DNA of 64,000 nt, taken from the NCBI GenBank assembly GCA_008694505.1, contig VZDJ01000346.1, positions 13,664,075 through 13,728,074 of the forward strand. Direction: 5' to 3'. The DNA is from Cyanoderma ruficeps. Lineage: Eukaryota > Chordata > Aves > Passeriformes > Timaliidae. The notes beneath the pieces are model-generated. The model ran no database searches, had not been told where the DNA came from, and saw only the letters and a program-made list of their open reading frames with translations. Positions 37,766 through 49,680 of the stretch are shown piece after piece. The number at the start of each line of letters is the position of its first letter. Within the stretch, counting starts at the first letter, position 1. The position numbers and the translations under genes are program-made.

Positions 37766-40289
37766 TTTTCTCATTGACACAAGTTTACTGATCTCCAGGA
37801 ATTCTCATCTAGAATGGTCGTGTCAATACAGAGGTAAATGTGTTTCAAATTACAGTCTTGAAAACATGGCTCACAAGCCACTTTACAATCATTCTGGTTT
37901 TGGGGGTTTTATAATCTACAAAAATTCAAACAGCTAACAAACAAGAAAATTGTCAAGATTTATTCCTACATACACCAAAAGTAGCTTCTTCTGATCCTTT
38001 TCAGATCTGACAGTATCAAAGCCAAAGGCTGTGAAATTAGACCTTCACTGATAACTTCTTTAATGTTCAACGAAAGCAATTTCTTTCCCTCTCCAGCTTG
38101 CAATTTCTTTCCACTTAAGAAAGCAAAAACCATGAAAATACTATTGTAGAGCATTATGCTACTTCAGAAATTTTCATTGCTACTTATGTTGAATTTAATT
38201 CTAACACTTTTTATTAATGTATAAATGTGTGGTGAATCCTATGCGACGCTGAAGGCAATGGAAATTTAGCCGGGCTTTATTCATTTTAAAGGACACAAAA
38301 GTGTCTTCATGGCCTCCCCAATTCTAAAAGTAATTAATATCTTTGTGCAGCTTTGAGTTGTAATGGAACTTGTATTTTCACAATTTCCCTGGCACTCTGT
38401 TAAAGGGAAATGAGGCTGGTAGCATAAAGGAGGTAAGTCCATCAAGACTGTGGTCAATAACAGTGAAGAGTCATTGAATTATTTGGAACCCGATTTTGCC
38501 TGTTACTGTAGTCTTAAATTTTGCTAGAAGCTTCTCTGAGAATGCATGGGACATAATGACTTAAAATACAGCATCAAGCAATAGTTACAGTTAGGAATAA
38601 TAAGAAAATTGAGAAAGAACATAATGACCTAGTACTCTGTGTAAGTAATTTGCCTGAGTGGAAATTTATTTTAGAAAATAAACACCAAAGAACTGCAGTA
38701 AGTGAGACCCACTAACCCTACCAGCTTCTGAATCTAGCTCCATTATGGAAACCTAAGTAACAACCTGGAAAGCCTGGCCAAATTTTCATAACACATTTAA
38801 ATATGTGTGGTGCTTTAGGATATTTTAGGAATTCTTTAGTCATCTTTTAGAATTGTGGTTCTTTTTATGTTATTCAGCCAGTGACAATCACTGTATAACT
38901 TAATAGAAAATGTACTGTTCACTGACAAAAGTATGATAACAAGACACATGAATTTTTTCATGGCTTTATAAGCTGAATTAGTATACAAAAGGATGCAAAT
39001 AAAACTTTTTTTGCTACTGTTCCTAACTAGCACACTCAGATTTCCATATATCCAATGGAGAGTGGCTTTTTTATATGTATTAGTTTAATTTTAAATTGAT
39101 TATTTTCTGAATCCAAAATAGATATTATCTTCAAAGTAAATTTGGGTTCTCTCTAGGGGTGTAATGCAACTCATATGGTGATTGCATTCTATAAAGGTTT
39201 TTTCTGATAATAGTTTAAAATTAATATTATTTAATATAAACTTTTTTAGACTTTTTTTTAAAATATTGTTTACAGATGCTATCTCAGAGTAAGTAAGCCA
39301 CTAATGAATATATATTCACATTTTCTAAAAATCATCTCACTCTTTATAACAAAATTTCCTAAAGCATTTGTGTCAATATATATCCTACTGAAGAAGTAAT
39401 ATGAATTCATATGGGTCTTGCAATATACCAAAGATGAAAATGTGTATTCTTCTGCTTGCTCTTAATTCTGAAAACCTGTACCTCCAAATAATTCAATGAA
39501 TGTCCAAATAAATTTTCCAGGTGTTTTGTTTCACTATTTGTTCTAGCAGACATTCTGAATTAAATGTGCTTTTCATGTTTTGTTTCAGTTAATGGTGCAT
39601 TACATATTTATCAAAATAACATGATGGAGGTTTGAGGAATACAGTGTTATAATCAAGGTCCTACAGATACTGTCCACATCTTGATAATTGCATAAGAATA
39701 TAAGAACTAAACTAAAACCAAATTAAGTTTCTGATATATTCTAATACCAGATGGGTGTATTCAAGACTGTAACCAACTAGAAATAATAATTCTTGAATAA
39801 TAGAAGCATCATACCAGATCACTATTACCCTCTGCCCTGACAATAAGGGGTCTCTTCTACCCACACCACATTCTCCTCCTCCAGTTCCCAAGTGGAATAG
39901 ATGACCTTATTTCTGCATGGGACATTATGAAATTATCTAAAATGGAGGGTTATCCTCAAGAATATCTCTAGATATTGCCAAAATAAAATAAAATGACAAT
40001 TGTACATCACATGTGTTGTCTACATAGGAAAGACAGAAATGATGGAAGTCACGGGACATGTACAGTTGTATTTGTTGCTGTTGAAGGGAGATTATGATAT
40101 GCATAGTTATAATTCTACTCTGTAATAAATTATTTCAACCTATCTTCAGATATTATATTTTTTATCTTCTATATTTCCCTTAATATAAAATTTTCTTTCT
40201 GAATCTGAACTGACATATGGGATCTGAGATAAAATTAAATCTTGTAACTCTATGTAGTTCTCATTTTATGGAAGAAAATTTAGACGAGA
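37766..40289. other. AT-rich non-coding interval
   Basis: No gene supported. 38215-38420 is a compact unique stretch with retained CpG that could be a conserved non-coding element. Several T- or A-rich runs lie around 39060-39260. Confidence 0.45.
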
Positions 40290-40747
40290 ATTGGCTGTCC
40301 ACAACAAGGTTTTGGTAGCAGGGATGGCTGCTTTGAGAAGAGGTCAGGGGTTACCTGGTGCCAAACAAAGGCCCAGCACAGGACACAGCTGATCTCACCT
40401 GCCAAGCTGTCAGCACCTCTGTGTTAATGTTTTCTAGAAACATCCAATACATCAGAGAAGAGAAGGAAAAGAGTAAGAAATGGCAGAGGGAACACCAAGG
40501 TCCAAGGAGGAGAAAGAGATGCTGCAGGCACCAAAGCTGTGACTCATGGAAGAGCCCATGCCAGAGTAAAGGAAAAGTGTGAAAAGGAGGAAGTGAAAGT
40601 AACCACTGAGTACTGACTGTGACCTCTCCATACCATCTGTCCCTTAGGAGAGAGTAAGGAGGGTGATGGGTATCAAAGGAGTGAAGCTGAGCTTGGAGGG
40701 AGGGTGGAGGAAAGATTTTTTTATTATTGTTTTTTTCCTCAGTACAT

Positions 40748-40792
40748 GAATAGAATAGAATAGAATAGAATAGAATAGAATAGAATAGAATA
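40748..40792. repeat. (TAGAA)n microsatellite
   Basis: About 45 bases of perfect TAGAA pentamers, likely born from the CR1 tail octamer and probably length-polymorphic. Confidence 0.93.
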
Positions 40793-40904
40793 ATCTTTCC
40801 ATAGANCACGCTATTAGGGGCATTGTCCAAATGCATCTTAAACACTGACAGGTTTGGGGCATTGAACATCTCCTGTTCCAGTGTCTGCCCATCTGAACCT
40901 TCCA
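40748..40904 (-). mobile_element. CR1 3' tail inserted in the LTR, with (TAGAA)n expansion
   Basis: Reversed CR1: a tail of nine or so TAGAA units (about 40748-40792), then GGGGCATTGTCCAAATGC and CTCCTGTTCCAGTGTCTGCC, which match the CR1 3' UTR. The octamer tail of CR1 (ATTCTATG-like) has evidently expanded into a pentamer run. One ambiguous base (N) lies at 40806. No target duplication can be read. Confidence 0.78.
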
Positions 40905-41060
40905 TTAATAGGCAATAAATAAATTAATTTATCCAAAGTAAATTCTGCAGGCAACTTCACTGTCTTTATCTCAATGGGCTTTCATGTCCTTGTTCTCTTT
41001 ATTCCATCTGCCTCACTAAGGAGGGTGAGTGACTGAGCAGCTGAGTGGGAGTTACAGTAA

Positions 41061-41989
41061 AATAGGTGAGGAGTTCTCAAAATGCAATATTGTAAAATAC
41101 TGTAATTTAATTGCTATGGCAGTGACAGCTTCAACTGTCAAACAGACTGTTAGAGTTTTTCTACCAAAATATTCTTTGTGCATTCTCAAGTAATAAAAAT
41201 AGTCATTATATCTTCTAGTATTCAGGCTTCATAGTGATTCTTAAAGGTTTAGGAGACAATTAGGATTTAAAATTAACTATAGATTAGCTGAATGACACCA
41301 CGCAACTTTTCCTCACTTCAGAAGCATGAGACAAAGTTTAAAATGGAACCTCCTATTTTTGTTTTTCAACACATTTTTCTATTCCAAACAACTCTCATCC
41401 ACGTATTTGTCCCCCAAGTACAGTATTGTTTTCATTATCCTGTACCGCCATTTGTCTCTGTGTTTACGTAGACCTTCTTAGACTCATTAACAGTAGCAGA
41501 ATTATAAGCATTTCAAATCTCCTGTTGCTTTAGCTGCATGGTAGAGCCTGTCATGAGGCTGAGGAAATGGCCTCAGTCCAGAAAACTCTTTATTTCTTGA
41601 CAGAACCTAAGATAACGTGGGTCCTTTGTCACTATGTAGCAAAGATATAGAACTCTGGATCATCAGTGTCTTTGTGCAGAGTCAGTATTTTTCTAATGCG
41701 TCCATACTGGTTGATCTTTATAAAAAGAGGCTGTCTGATACCTGCAGCATTGTTTTTCAACTGTAAAATGAAATATAGCAATAATACTAGGTATTTATTG
41801 GCAGTTTGGAGACACCAGACCAGTGTTAACCCCATGGTGCCAAAAAAGCTCACTACATGACAACTTGTCCTAAGTTATCTGACCAGTTAACAAGCAACAG
41901 ATAAACTCTTGTGAGGGAGAGAGATGCCCTGCTAGAGATAGTTACCGTAAGTTGACTGAATGATTCAGGTGACCTTTTCCCATCATAAA
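41061..41989. other. AT-rich non-coding interval
   Basis: No gene or recognised repeat. Two antisense-overlapping frames at 41632-41860 have no family resemblance. Confidence 0.45.
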
Positions 41990-42890
41990 CAGAATCATAG
42001 AATCATACAATGGTTTGGGTTAGAAGGGACTTAAGGATCATAAAGTTCCAAAACATCTGCCATGGAAAGAGACACATTCCACTAGACCACGGTGTTCAGC
42101 ACCTTGACCAGCCTGGTCTTGAACACTTCCAGGGATGGGACATCCAACTTCTCTGGGCAACCTGGTCCAGTGTGTCATCACTATCCTCAAAGTAAAGAAT
42201 TTTTACCTAATATCTAATAGAAACTCAGTCTCTTTTATTTTGAAGCCATTCCCCCTTGTCCTATCACTACACACCCTTTGAAAAAAGTCTCTTCATCTTT
42301 CTTGTAAGTTCCCTTCAGGTACTGGAAGGCCAAAATTAGGTCACCACAGAGCCTTCTCTTCTCCAGGATGAATGATCCAAATTTTCCCAGCCTTACTTCA
42401 CAGGAGAGACACTTCAGCCTTCTAATCATTTTCATGGACTTCTGGACTCTCTCCAACAAGTGGATGTCCTGTGCTGGGGTACCCAGAGCTGGATGCAGTA
42501 CCCCACGTGAGGTACCATGTAAGCAGAGTAGGGGGGGCAGAATCCCCTCCCTTGCCCTGCTGGCCACACTGATTTGATGCAGCCCAGGATATGTTTGGTT
42601 TTCAGGGCTGTAAGTGCAGGTGGCCGGGTCATGTCCAGCCTGTCATCCACCAGCACCCCCAGGCCCTTCTCAGCAGGGCTGCTCTCTGTCTGGTCATCCC
42701 TCACCCTGGACTGATTCCAGGGGTTGCCCTGACTGACGAAGATGCATTACCAGCACTTGTCTGTGTTGAACCTCATGAAGTTTACAAGGGCCCACTTCCT
42801 GAGCCTGTCCAGGGCTCTCTGGATGGCATCCTGTTCTTCAGGCGTGTAAACTGCTCCACTGAGCTTGATGTCAACTCTCGAGGCCATCAT
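41990..42890 (-). mobile_element. CR1 LINE, about 900 bp, with decayed reverse-transcriptase end
   Basis: Longest CR1 here. The left end is the 3' tail ACAGAATCATAGAATCATAC, followed by the 3' UTR (TTGGGTTAGAAGGGACTTAA, AACACTTCCAGGGATGGGAC). From about 42235 to 42890 the minus strand encodes the C-terminal part of CR1 ORF2 in pieces. Recognisable blocks are KLSGAVYTPEEQDAIQRALD, SSPAEKGLGVLVDDRLDM, HILGCIKS, LLERVQK, and LEKRRLCGDLILAFQYLKG. They lie in at least two frames with an in-frame stop after the first block, so the gene is a dead, 5'-truncated relic. The right end stops abruptly near GATGTCAACTC. Confidence 0.92.
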
Positions 42891-43214
42891 AAAGGTCATC
42901 AGAGACCTCCTTTTCTATGTTTTTCAACTATGAATTCTTCTAAACTCTTAATACAAGTGTGTATAATTTAAATGTTTAATGCCAGTGTTTTCAGTTTCAT
43001 TCTTTTAACACACATTTCAGGACCACCTCTTTTGGCTTATTAAATTATATTTCATGTTGTTAATCAAAACCAGATTTATAAATTTTTGTAAACCTTCCAA
43101 GAGTCCAATGAGAAACAAACACTTGGAATTTTTTTAAGAAAAGCTATCCAAGGAATGTTGTATTTTATAGACAGTGAGAATAATTCATAAGAACAATTTT
43201 ACATTTTTTGTTTA
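42891..43214. other. AT-rich spacer between two CR1 pieces
   Basis: About 320 bp of AT-rich sequence with nothing recognisable. Confidence 0.5.
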
Positions 43215-43376
43215 CACAGAGTTACAGAATCACAGAATAAACTGAATTGGAAGGCATCTTGATGGATTATCAAGTGCAACTCCTGGCTCTGCACAGCACC
43301 ATTCCCAAGAGTCTCATCATGTGCCTGAGAGAATTGTTCAAACTCTTCTGAACTCTGTCAGGATTGGTGCTGTTTC
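43215..43376 (-). mobile_element. CR1 LINE fragment (3' UTR)
   Basis: Reversed CR1 end: ACAGAATCACAGAATAAACT, CAACTCCTGGCTCTGCACAG, GTGCCTGAGAGAATTGTTCA, TCTGAACTCTGTCAGGATTG. It has its own tail, so it is a separate insertion from the copy at 41990-42890. Confidence 0.87.
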
Positions 43377-46300
43377 TGATATTTAATAACAAGGTTTTTT
43401 AATGGAAAACTTTGAAAAAAAAAAGTAATCCTAAATTTTAAAAATATGGACACTTCCAACTACTTGGAGAATAATTTTGAATTCAACACTGAGCATCCCA
43501 TTTTTGAAAATCTCTTCTCAGTAGTTTGTGCTCAGGATAATCCAATGTCTGTGCCCTACAAAAAATAGAACAGCAAATTCTTCTCAGTCAAAACATTTAA
43601 GAAGATGATTGCTTAGTATCTCATTCTGCTACTCTACTTTCTCACTTTGACAACAGTAAACATGTTTTTTCCCCTGGAAATGCATAAATTCAAACTTTAT
43701 CGTGAAATAATATAGTCATAAACATACCCTGGATGAAAAATAAAGCAAAGCAATAGAGAAGAAAAAATTTCTAAGAAGGAATTGTAAAAAAATATTTAGG
43801 AAGGGACAAAAACATCCATACACAAACAGAGAGTATTCTGACCTCTGTCAAAATATTTCTTTGGACAGCAGAGAATGATAGACAGTGACTGAGAGTGCAG
43901 TCAAGCTTAAATCACTGGTCAGTAAATTCCTAATCTTTGAAAAAGTCAAGAGTACAAGATTTGAAGGTAAACTTTTTGAAATTGCCACTGACAGTTGTGA
44001 CATTGATATGTTTATTTTATCCCTGTGAAAGAAATTCATGTTTGTTTTAACACATTTGGCAATATAAAGGCTTAGCTTTTAAGGCAGGAAAACACTACAA
44101 GATCAGCTTTGAACTAGAACACTATTTGTCTCAGGGCTCTGTTTATGTATCATCTTCTCCAAATCCCTAGTTGTTTGACATTTCTTATATGTTCAGGACA
44201 CCCAGTTTTTTTTCCTCTTCACCTCTTTTTAAAAATCATAATGACTTCAATGATAATATTTAGCTGTTTTTCTTGCGGTCCCAGTGTCAACCTCCCATTG
44301 TCAGATGACAATGTGCCCCAGGCATCCACAGTACTTGTGCCAATCGCCAGAAACCTGTCGTTGCTTGCATAAAATGTAAGTGTAAGGAACAAACTTTCAA
44401 AATATCCTCCTAATTCTCCTGTTTTCACAACACCACCAGCCACATAGATAACTGATTTTGGAGGGGGGAGAAGAAAGACGTAAAATAAATTTGCAGCAAG
44501 ACTTTGAAATCTGGAACTCAAGTCCGTACTTCTGGGGCTTACACAACTGAAGCCAAACAAAAGTATCATCAAATAAGGTGAGATGAAAATATTTCAAGAC
44601 TATTCAGATTGTTTGGGGAAGGAATGTGGTTTCACACAACCTCTTTTATCTGCTTCAGTGCTTGAATGACCCTTGTGCACAGCCAGTTTGGATTAACGTT
44701 CTCTGGATGAAAAAAAAATTGTTAGTCACGTGTTTTTCCCGGAAAATTAACGATAAACTAACTTTGGGAATATAGTCAGATAAACCCTAAGGAATCCTGG
44801 AGTCTTATCAAATTTCTGTATTTTCTGCATTTTCAAATTATTCTTCCTCTGCCCCCAATCACTTCTTTCAAGTTGTCTTATATCTAATTAATTAAATATA
44901 TTTACTTGGGGATTTTTATGTTTTGGTAGGGAAGCAATGTCAACTCCGTCAATCTGCAGCATTTCGTTGAAATGGCTGTTCAGAGTGCAGTATCTTCCAG
45001 ATACCTGTCATATCTCAAAACATATGAAATAGCAGCTTATCTTGATTACAAACATGTGAATCGAAATAAATTGCAGCAAAAAACAAAGTGGGAATTTGTT
45101 CTAAATCCAGACTTATTAAAGCTCCAATAACTTCTTCGTCTCAAGTTGTGATAATGTTTTAAACAGTTTGTGTTTGTTTTCTAAATTGTTTCTGATTCAC
45201 TAAAAATGACATTAACTTAATGAGACTGTTTCCCTGAGGAGACTGTACCAAGTTCCCCAGTTCTGGAGGGCAAACATGTGATCTTTCTGTTTCTGAAAAT
45301 ATTTTTTTTGTTCTGTTTCAATCCAATAGGATGCTGTGAGGTGGTTTGAAGGTCTCAGTAGGAAAGTAGAAAGGAAGTTGCTTATCAGAGTTGCTATAAA
45401 ACACACAGTCTTAATATTCTATATCACATACACATCACAGAAACAACACACAGAGGTATAAAAAGCCTTAGTGTGAACCAACAGCAGAGCTTGCAAAGCT
45501 CCAATAAAAAATCACTTAATTGAGGATCTGGATGAATAAAAAATCTTTTCTTCTTAATGCTACATTGGTAGTAATGGGTTTTATTTTACCAATTTTTTTT
45601 TGTAAAAATGATACTGCCTTGCTACCTGCATATATTTTCTTAAGGAAATTTTGTACATTTGATTTACTATATATAAATTATAAAGAAAACTGTAATGGAA
45701 TTGCTCAAAATAGAGCTATTTTTTCATCTTGCTCATTATGATAATCAATAAATTTGCATTTTTTCAATATATTTTTCAAACAGTTTTTTATTTTTTCAGA
45801 TGCTGATCCTACCTCTGTTTACATTCTGTGATGTGATGCTGATCATGTATATTCAGTGCTCATTCACATGACTGCTGCCCAGAAGACAGAAAAGTTACTT
45901 AAAGCCACTTCTGAGGAAATGATTCTGTTTCACTGACTTTACAGTTATAGAAATTAACTCCATTAAAAAAATTAAGATTTTCCCAAGTTCTCTGTTTTCA
46001 ACTCTTAGAAGGTTACTTTTGTATTACTATCATTTGTATCCCAAGTGTTATTCTAACAGAATTAAAACAAAAAAGTTTATTTTTTAATGGTAAAAAAATT
46101 AAAACAAAAAAGGCTCATTTTTTAAATGGCAAAAATAAAAATTTCTTCATGCATGGAAATTTTTCACTAAGAAAGCTATTTTTCTGAATGCTTTTTTTTG
46201 TCTATTAACACACTGATATATCTCATGACATTGTGTATATAAGCCAAGGAAATAAAGGCTAAAATTAATAAGCATATGGTTATTTTATTTATTTTTTCTT

Positions 46301-48899
46301 TTAAATCTAAGAAAAATTAATAAAGCATGAGGTAAAAGTAGTGAAAAACACAATCCAGTAGGGCAAAACTCAATGCAAATATTAATTACTATTTTTCATA
46401 CAGGTTCAGTGCCTTAGGAATATCTGATTTTTAATCACTGAGAAAGGTTTTCTTTTGTTGACCATTTTAACAATATTATCAATGCTCAGTACTGCAGCAT
46501 AAGAATGTTTTACATTCTGAAACAAGAACATTTCAGAACAGAAATAACTGTAATATGCACTTAAAAAGAAAGTTTTTTATTAAACTTAATAAAAATTAAG
46601 TTTTATGAAATGAAACCAAATTAAACCTGAAATATTAGAGATTTCTTTCTTAGCTTCAAATTCTTGAATTAGTCTCTGACAATGTTCTGCCCTCTATACA
46701 GGCTGAGTATGTGAATTTCTCTTTAGATTCAAAGTCTTTCTGAACACTCAATTTTTTCCTACCCTATTCTTTGAAGAGTTTTGAGGTCTTTTTTAGTGTA
46801 AGATAGTGTGAATACTGTTTTGTCAGCCCAGATTCTTTAAGTGGGGAAGGAAATGATGTTCTGACACATTCTGTTCAAAATAAGAATTGGGGAAGATAGA
46901 AAGTATCCAGTAGAGTTTGGGAATGAGGGGAATATCACCCAATTTCATGTGCAGGGAGAGGGAAAACAGCTCTTATGAAATACTGCTCATAAAAGAAGGA
47001 GAAAATTGCAAAAGTCACTGGATAAATCCAGTAAACTCCAGATTTCTTACCATTTGAAACAAAATTTTAATAATATGCATTCTTATACAAAATATTTTGC
47101 ATAACTCCTTTTGCATCCCATGACTTATAAAATAATATTTTCCATGACAGTTTTAAAAGTGAATGTATTTTCTTTTTTTCCTTTCTTTTCTATGGGTCTG
47201 AAGAAAAATATATCCTTCAGAGGAAAACCCTACCACAAATCAAAGCAGGTAGGTGAAGTCTTGCAACTACAATCACAGGTTTATTGGTAAATATACATTT
47301 CTATTTTATTAGTTTGGGTTCTTTATTGGAAGTGGTCTAACATTAAAAAAACATCTGTATGTGAAATAGCAATGAGTTTAACTTTTAGTTTTCTTGTAAG
47401 CTTTTCTTTCATTTATTACAAAAACTATGGAAATTAAACATAAAAAATCTGAATTATAACAATTATAGAAACTCTATTCTATCTAAGATAAAAGAAAGAG
47501 GTATAGATTTAATGACTAACAAAGATATCACCATCAACTGAGACATGGCTGCTGCAAACATGACTGATCTCTGTGACTTATACTAAAGATGGATTTCTAA
47601 AATGTCAAAATATGTGTGAATAATTCCAGTAAAATAGTAATAAAACATCCTAAACAGAATAAATGACCACAGAGTGGATCCATAATGGGGTTTAGAAGAT
47701 TTTTCATGCTGAGTTTCTCAGAATCTACTGAGAAATAATTATGTAAATTTCTAGCACCATACATCCACATAGGAGATTTTCTAAGAAGATCAACATGAAT
47801 GGAAATATTTTTAAAATGAGAATAAAGAGAACAACACTTGCTATGATGTACAAAGACAATTGAGAAAGCAGAAAAACCTGTTCCTGATACTAACAATACC
47901 ACTGTTTGGTGTGTCAGTGGGAGTGGATGAAAAGACTCTGTGATAAGTGGGATAAAAACAAATAAGGTAATCACAGAAATTAAGACTCAGTTTGAAAGGG
48001 GTTTTAAGTGTTGCTTTTAGTCTTTCCTTCTGTCTCTATTCCTTTGTTTCTGGATCTCCAGTTTGGAGCACATTCAAATTAATTTTTTCTTCTTTTGGGT
48101 AATGTCACTGGTGTTTTGTGGGCAACCTGTCAATAATAACATGGGTTAGTCCTCATTTGAGGATTTGTATACAAGACTTATAGCCAATGGTCATTTGGTA
48201 GGGTACAGATAAAAAAGCTTACCAACATTTGGGAGAGAGAGTATTTGCTATATATTTTTGTTGGTTTTGCTTCAATTCCTATGTTGAAACAAAACATTAT
48301 ATGATTAACTCTTATTTTTATTGGAAAACAAAGCCCTGAGTTTGTACAAACTGACTCAGTCCACATAGAAGCCTTGTGATTAATAGGCTAGCAGTTCTTA
48401 TGCTATTGCCAGTACTTTTGCAAAACTGGTACAACGCATAAGAGCTGCCTGTACAGATAAACTCAGCCTTCATAGGTTTGTGGTTTGGAGGCACTCTGCT
48501 ACTACTTCTGTAAACAAAACGAAATTTTGGAGTTCTGTACTAGACACAGGTATAAATTGGGTAGGAATCAGAAGCTTATTTTATTTATGAGTAATTGAAT
48601 TTCATAAGCAATACAATCTGTCATGCAATTTTGCAAGAATTATTGAACTTCATATTCCTCCAGGCACAGCTTCAAAACTCAGAGAATTCTTAAGGAAACA
48701 GTTTAAGAAAGTCAAACTGTTATACAAAAAAAAAAATAAACACTTACTGGAAATATCATTTATGGAATACAGTCATTGAGGATTTTGTGCAAGGGCCAGA
48801 CCACACAACACTGCAATGTATAACCTAAATTTATTTCTTAAGCAGGATGGGCAAAGTGCGTGAATAGCAGTTTTTATTTGAGACAAAAAAAAAAAAAAT
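43377..48899. other. AT-rich non-coding interval
   Basis: No gene supported. Includes a 117-codon minus frame (44219-44572) and the longest single-strand frame of the window (125 codons, minus, 47597-47974). Neither matches a family known to me. A CpG-containing cluster with a CACGTG and a TTCCCGGAA lies at 44610-44790. A 37-bp diverged tandem duplication lies at 46061-46135. Poly-A tracts lie near 48726 and 48885. Confidence 0.45.
46061..46135. repeat. Diverged two-copy tandem duplication, 37-bp period
   Basis: ATTAAAACAAAAAAG...ATTTTTTAA...GG(T/C)AAAAA occurs at 46061 and again at 46098 with a few substitutions. A/T-rich slippage product. Confidence 0.7.
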
Positions 48900-48902
48900 T
48901 AT

Positions 48903-49680
48903 TGTCATGGAATCACAAAATCTTCGAAGCTGGAAGGATTCTCTGGAGATCAGAGTCCAGCCCCACTGCTCAGAGCAGGCTCAGTTGGGATATATGGCTC
49001 AGGGTTGTGCTGAGTTAGGTTCTGAACACTTCCAAGATTAAACCTTCCACAACTTGCCTAGACAACTTGTTGTAGGGTGTAAATACCTCACAATAAAAAA
49101 ATAAAATAAANTAAAATAAAAAAGGAAATTTCTGTACTTTTATTTCTCCCAATTGAATTGCCCCTTCTTCTGTCATTGAGAGGAGTCTGGCTTGTGATTT
49201 TGACTTCTCCTTATCAGATATTTTCATACATTCATAAGACTCTTCCTGAACCTTCTCCTCTTTGGACTAAGCAGTGTTGACTCTTCTGTTGCTTTTGTTA
49301 TGAAAGATGTTCAAGTCCCTCAATCATCTTTATGAATTCTTCTTGGCCTTGTTCCAGTTTGTCCATGTCTTTTCTGCTGGAGAGGCCAGAACTGGACAGA
49401 GAACACTGATGGGGTCTCACCATCAGTGAGAGGAAGAATCACCCCCTGCAGCTGTTGTCTATTGTAGCTGACTGACCACAGGGCGCTGTTGGCCTTCTCT
49501 ATCACAAGTGTACCTCGACCACTGATGTTCAGCTTGTTGCCCATCAAGAACACCAGGGCCTTTTCTGAATTTTCCAACTGGCTGGCTCCAGCATGTGCTT
49601 GTGCAGTGGGTTATTCCTCGGTAGGTGCTGAACTTCATGCTTGTCTCTGTTAATGTTTGTGAGTCTCATCATGATATTTT
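48903..49680 (-). mobile_element. CR1 LINE fragment (3' region) with internal (TAAAA)n run
   Basis: Reversed CR1: tail TCATGGAATCACAAAATCTT, then CAGCCCCACTGCTCAGAGCA, AACACTTCCAAGATTAAACC, and further CTTGTTCCAGTTTGTCCATG, CAGAACTGGACAGAGAACAC, GTTGGCCTTCTCTATCACAA, TTCAGCTTGTTGCCCATCAA. The order matches CR1 over about 780 bp. A simple (TAAAA)n-like run with one N (49092-49123) interrupts it. The minus frame of 85 codons within is incidental. Confidence 0.9.
49092..49123. repeat. (TAAAA)n-type simple repeat containing an N
   Basis: AATAAAAAAATAAAATAAA-N-TAAAATAAAA inside a CR1 copy; the N at 49111 marks an unresolved base in the repeat. Confidence 0.85.

Larger units (their letters stand above)
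40290..41060 (+). mobile_element. Old avian LTR element, split by a CR1 tail
   Basis: The left part (about 40290-40747) carries GGTTTTGGTAGCAGGGATGG, TTTGAGAAGAGGTCAGGGGT, a run of AGAAGGAAAAGAG-type purines, GATGCTGCAGGCACC, GGAAAAGTGTGAAAAGGAGG and AGTGAAGCTGAGCTTGGAGG. This is the order of a common avian LTR-retroelement repeat. The right part (from about 40905) resumes with GGCAATAAATAAATTAATTT, TCTTTATCTCAATGGGC and GGAGGGTGAGTGACTGAGC, the expected 3' part with its AATAAA. Between them lies CR1 sequence. It is heavily diverged. No coding capacity; the 184-codon minus frame across the left part is chance. Confidence 0.72.

Noticed and set aside
40351..40905. 184-codon minus frame, the longest in the window
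   Set aside because: It runs through LTR sequence, a TAGAA repeat (giving the repeated SILFY pattern) and a CR1 tail, with an ambiguous base inside; not a gene.
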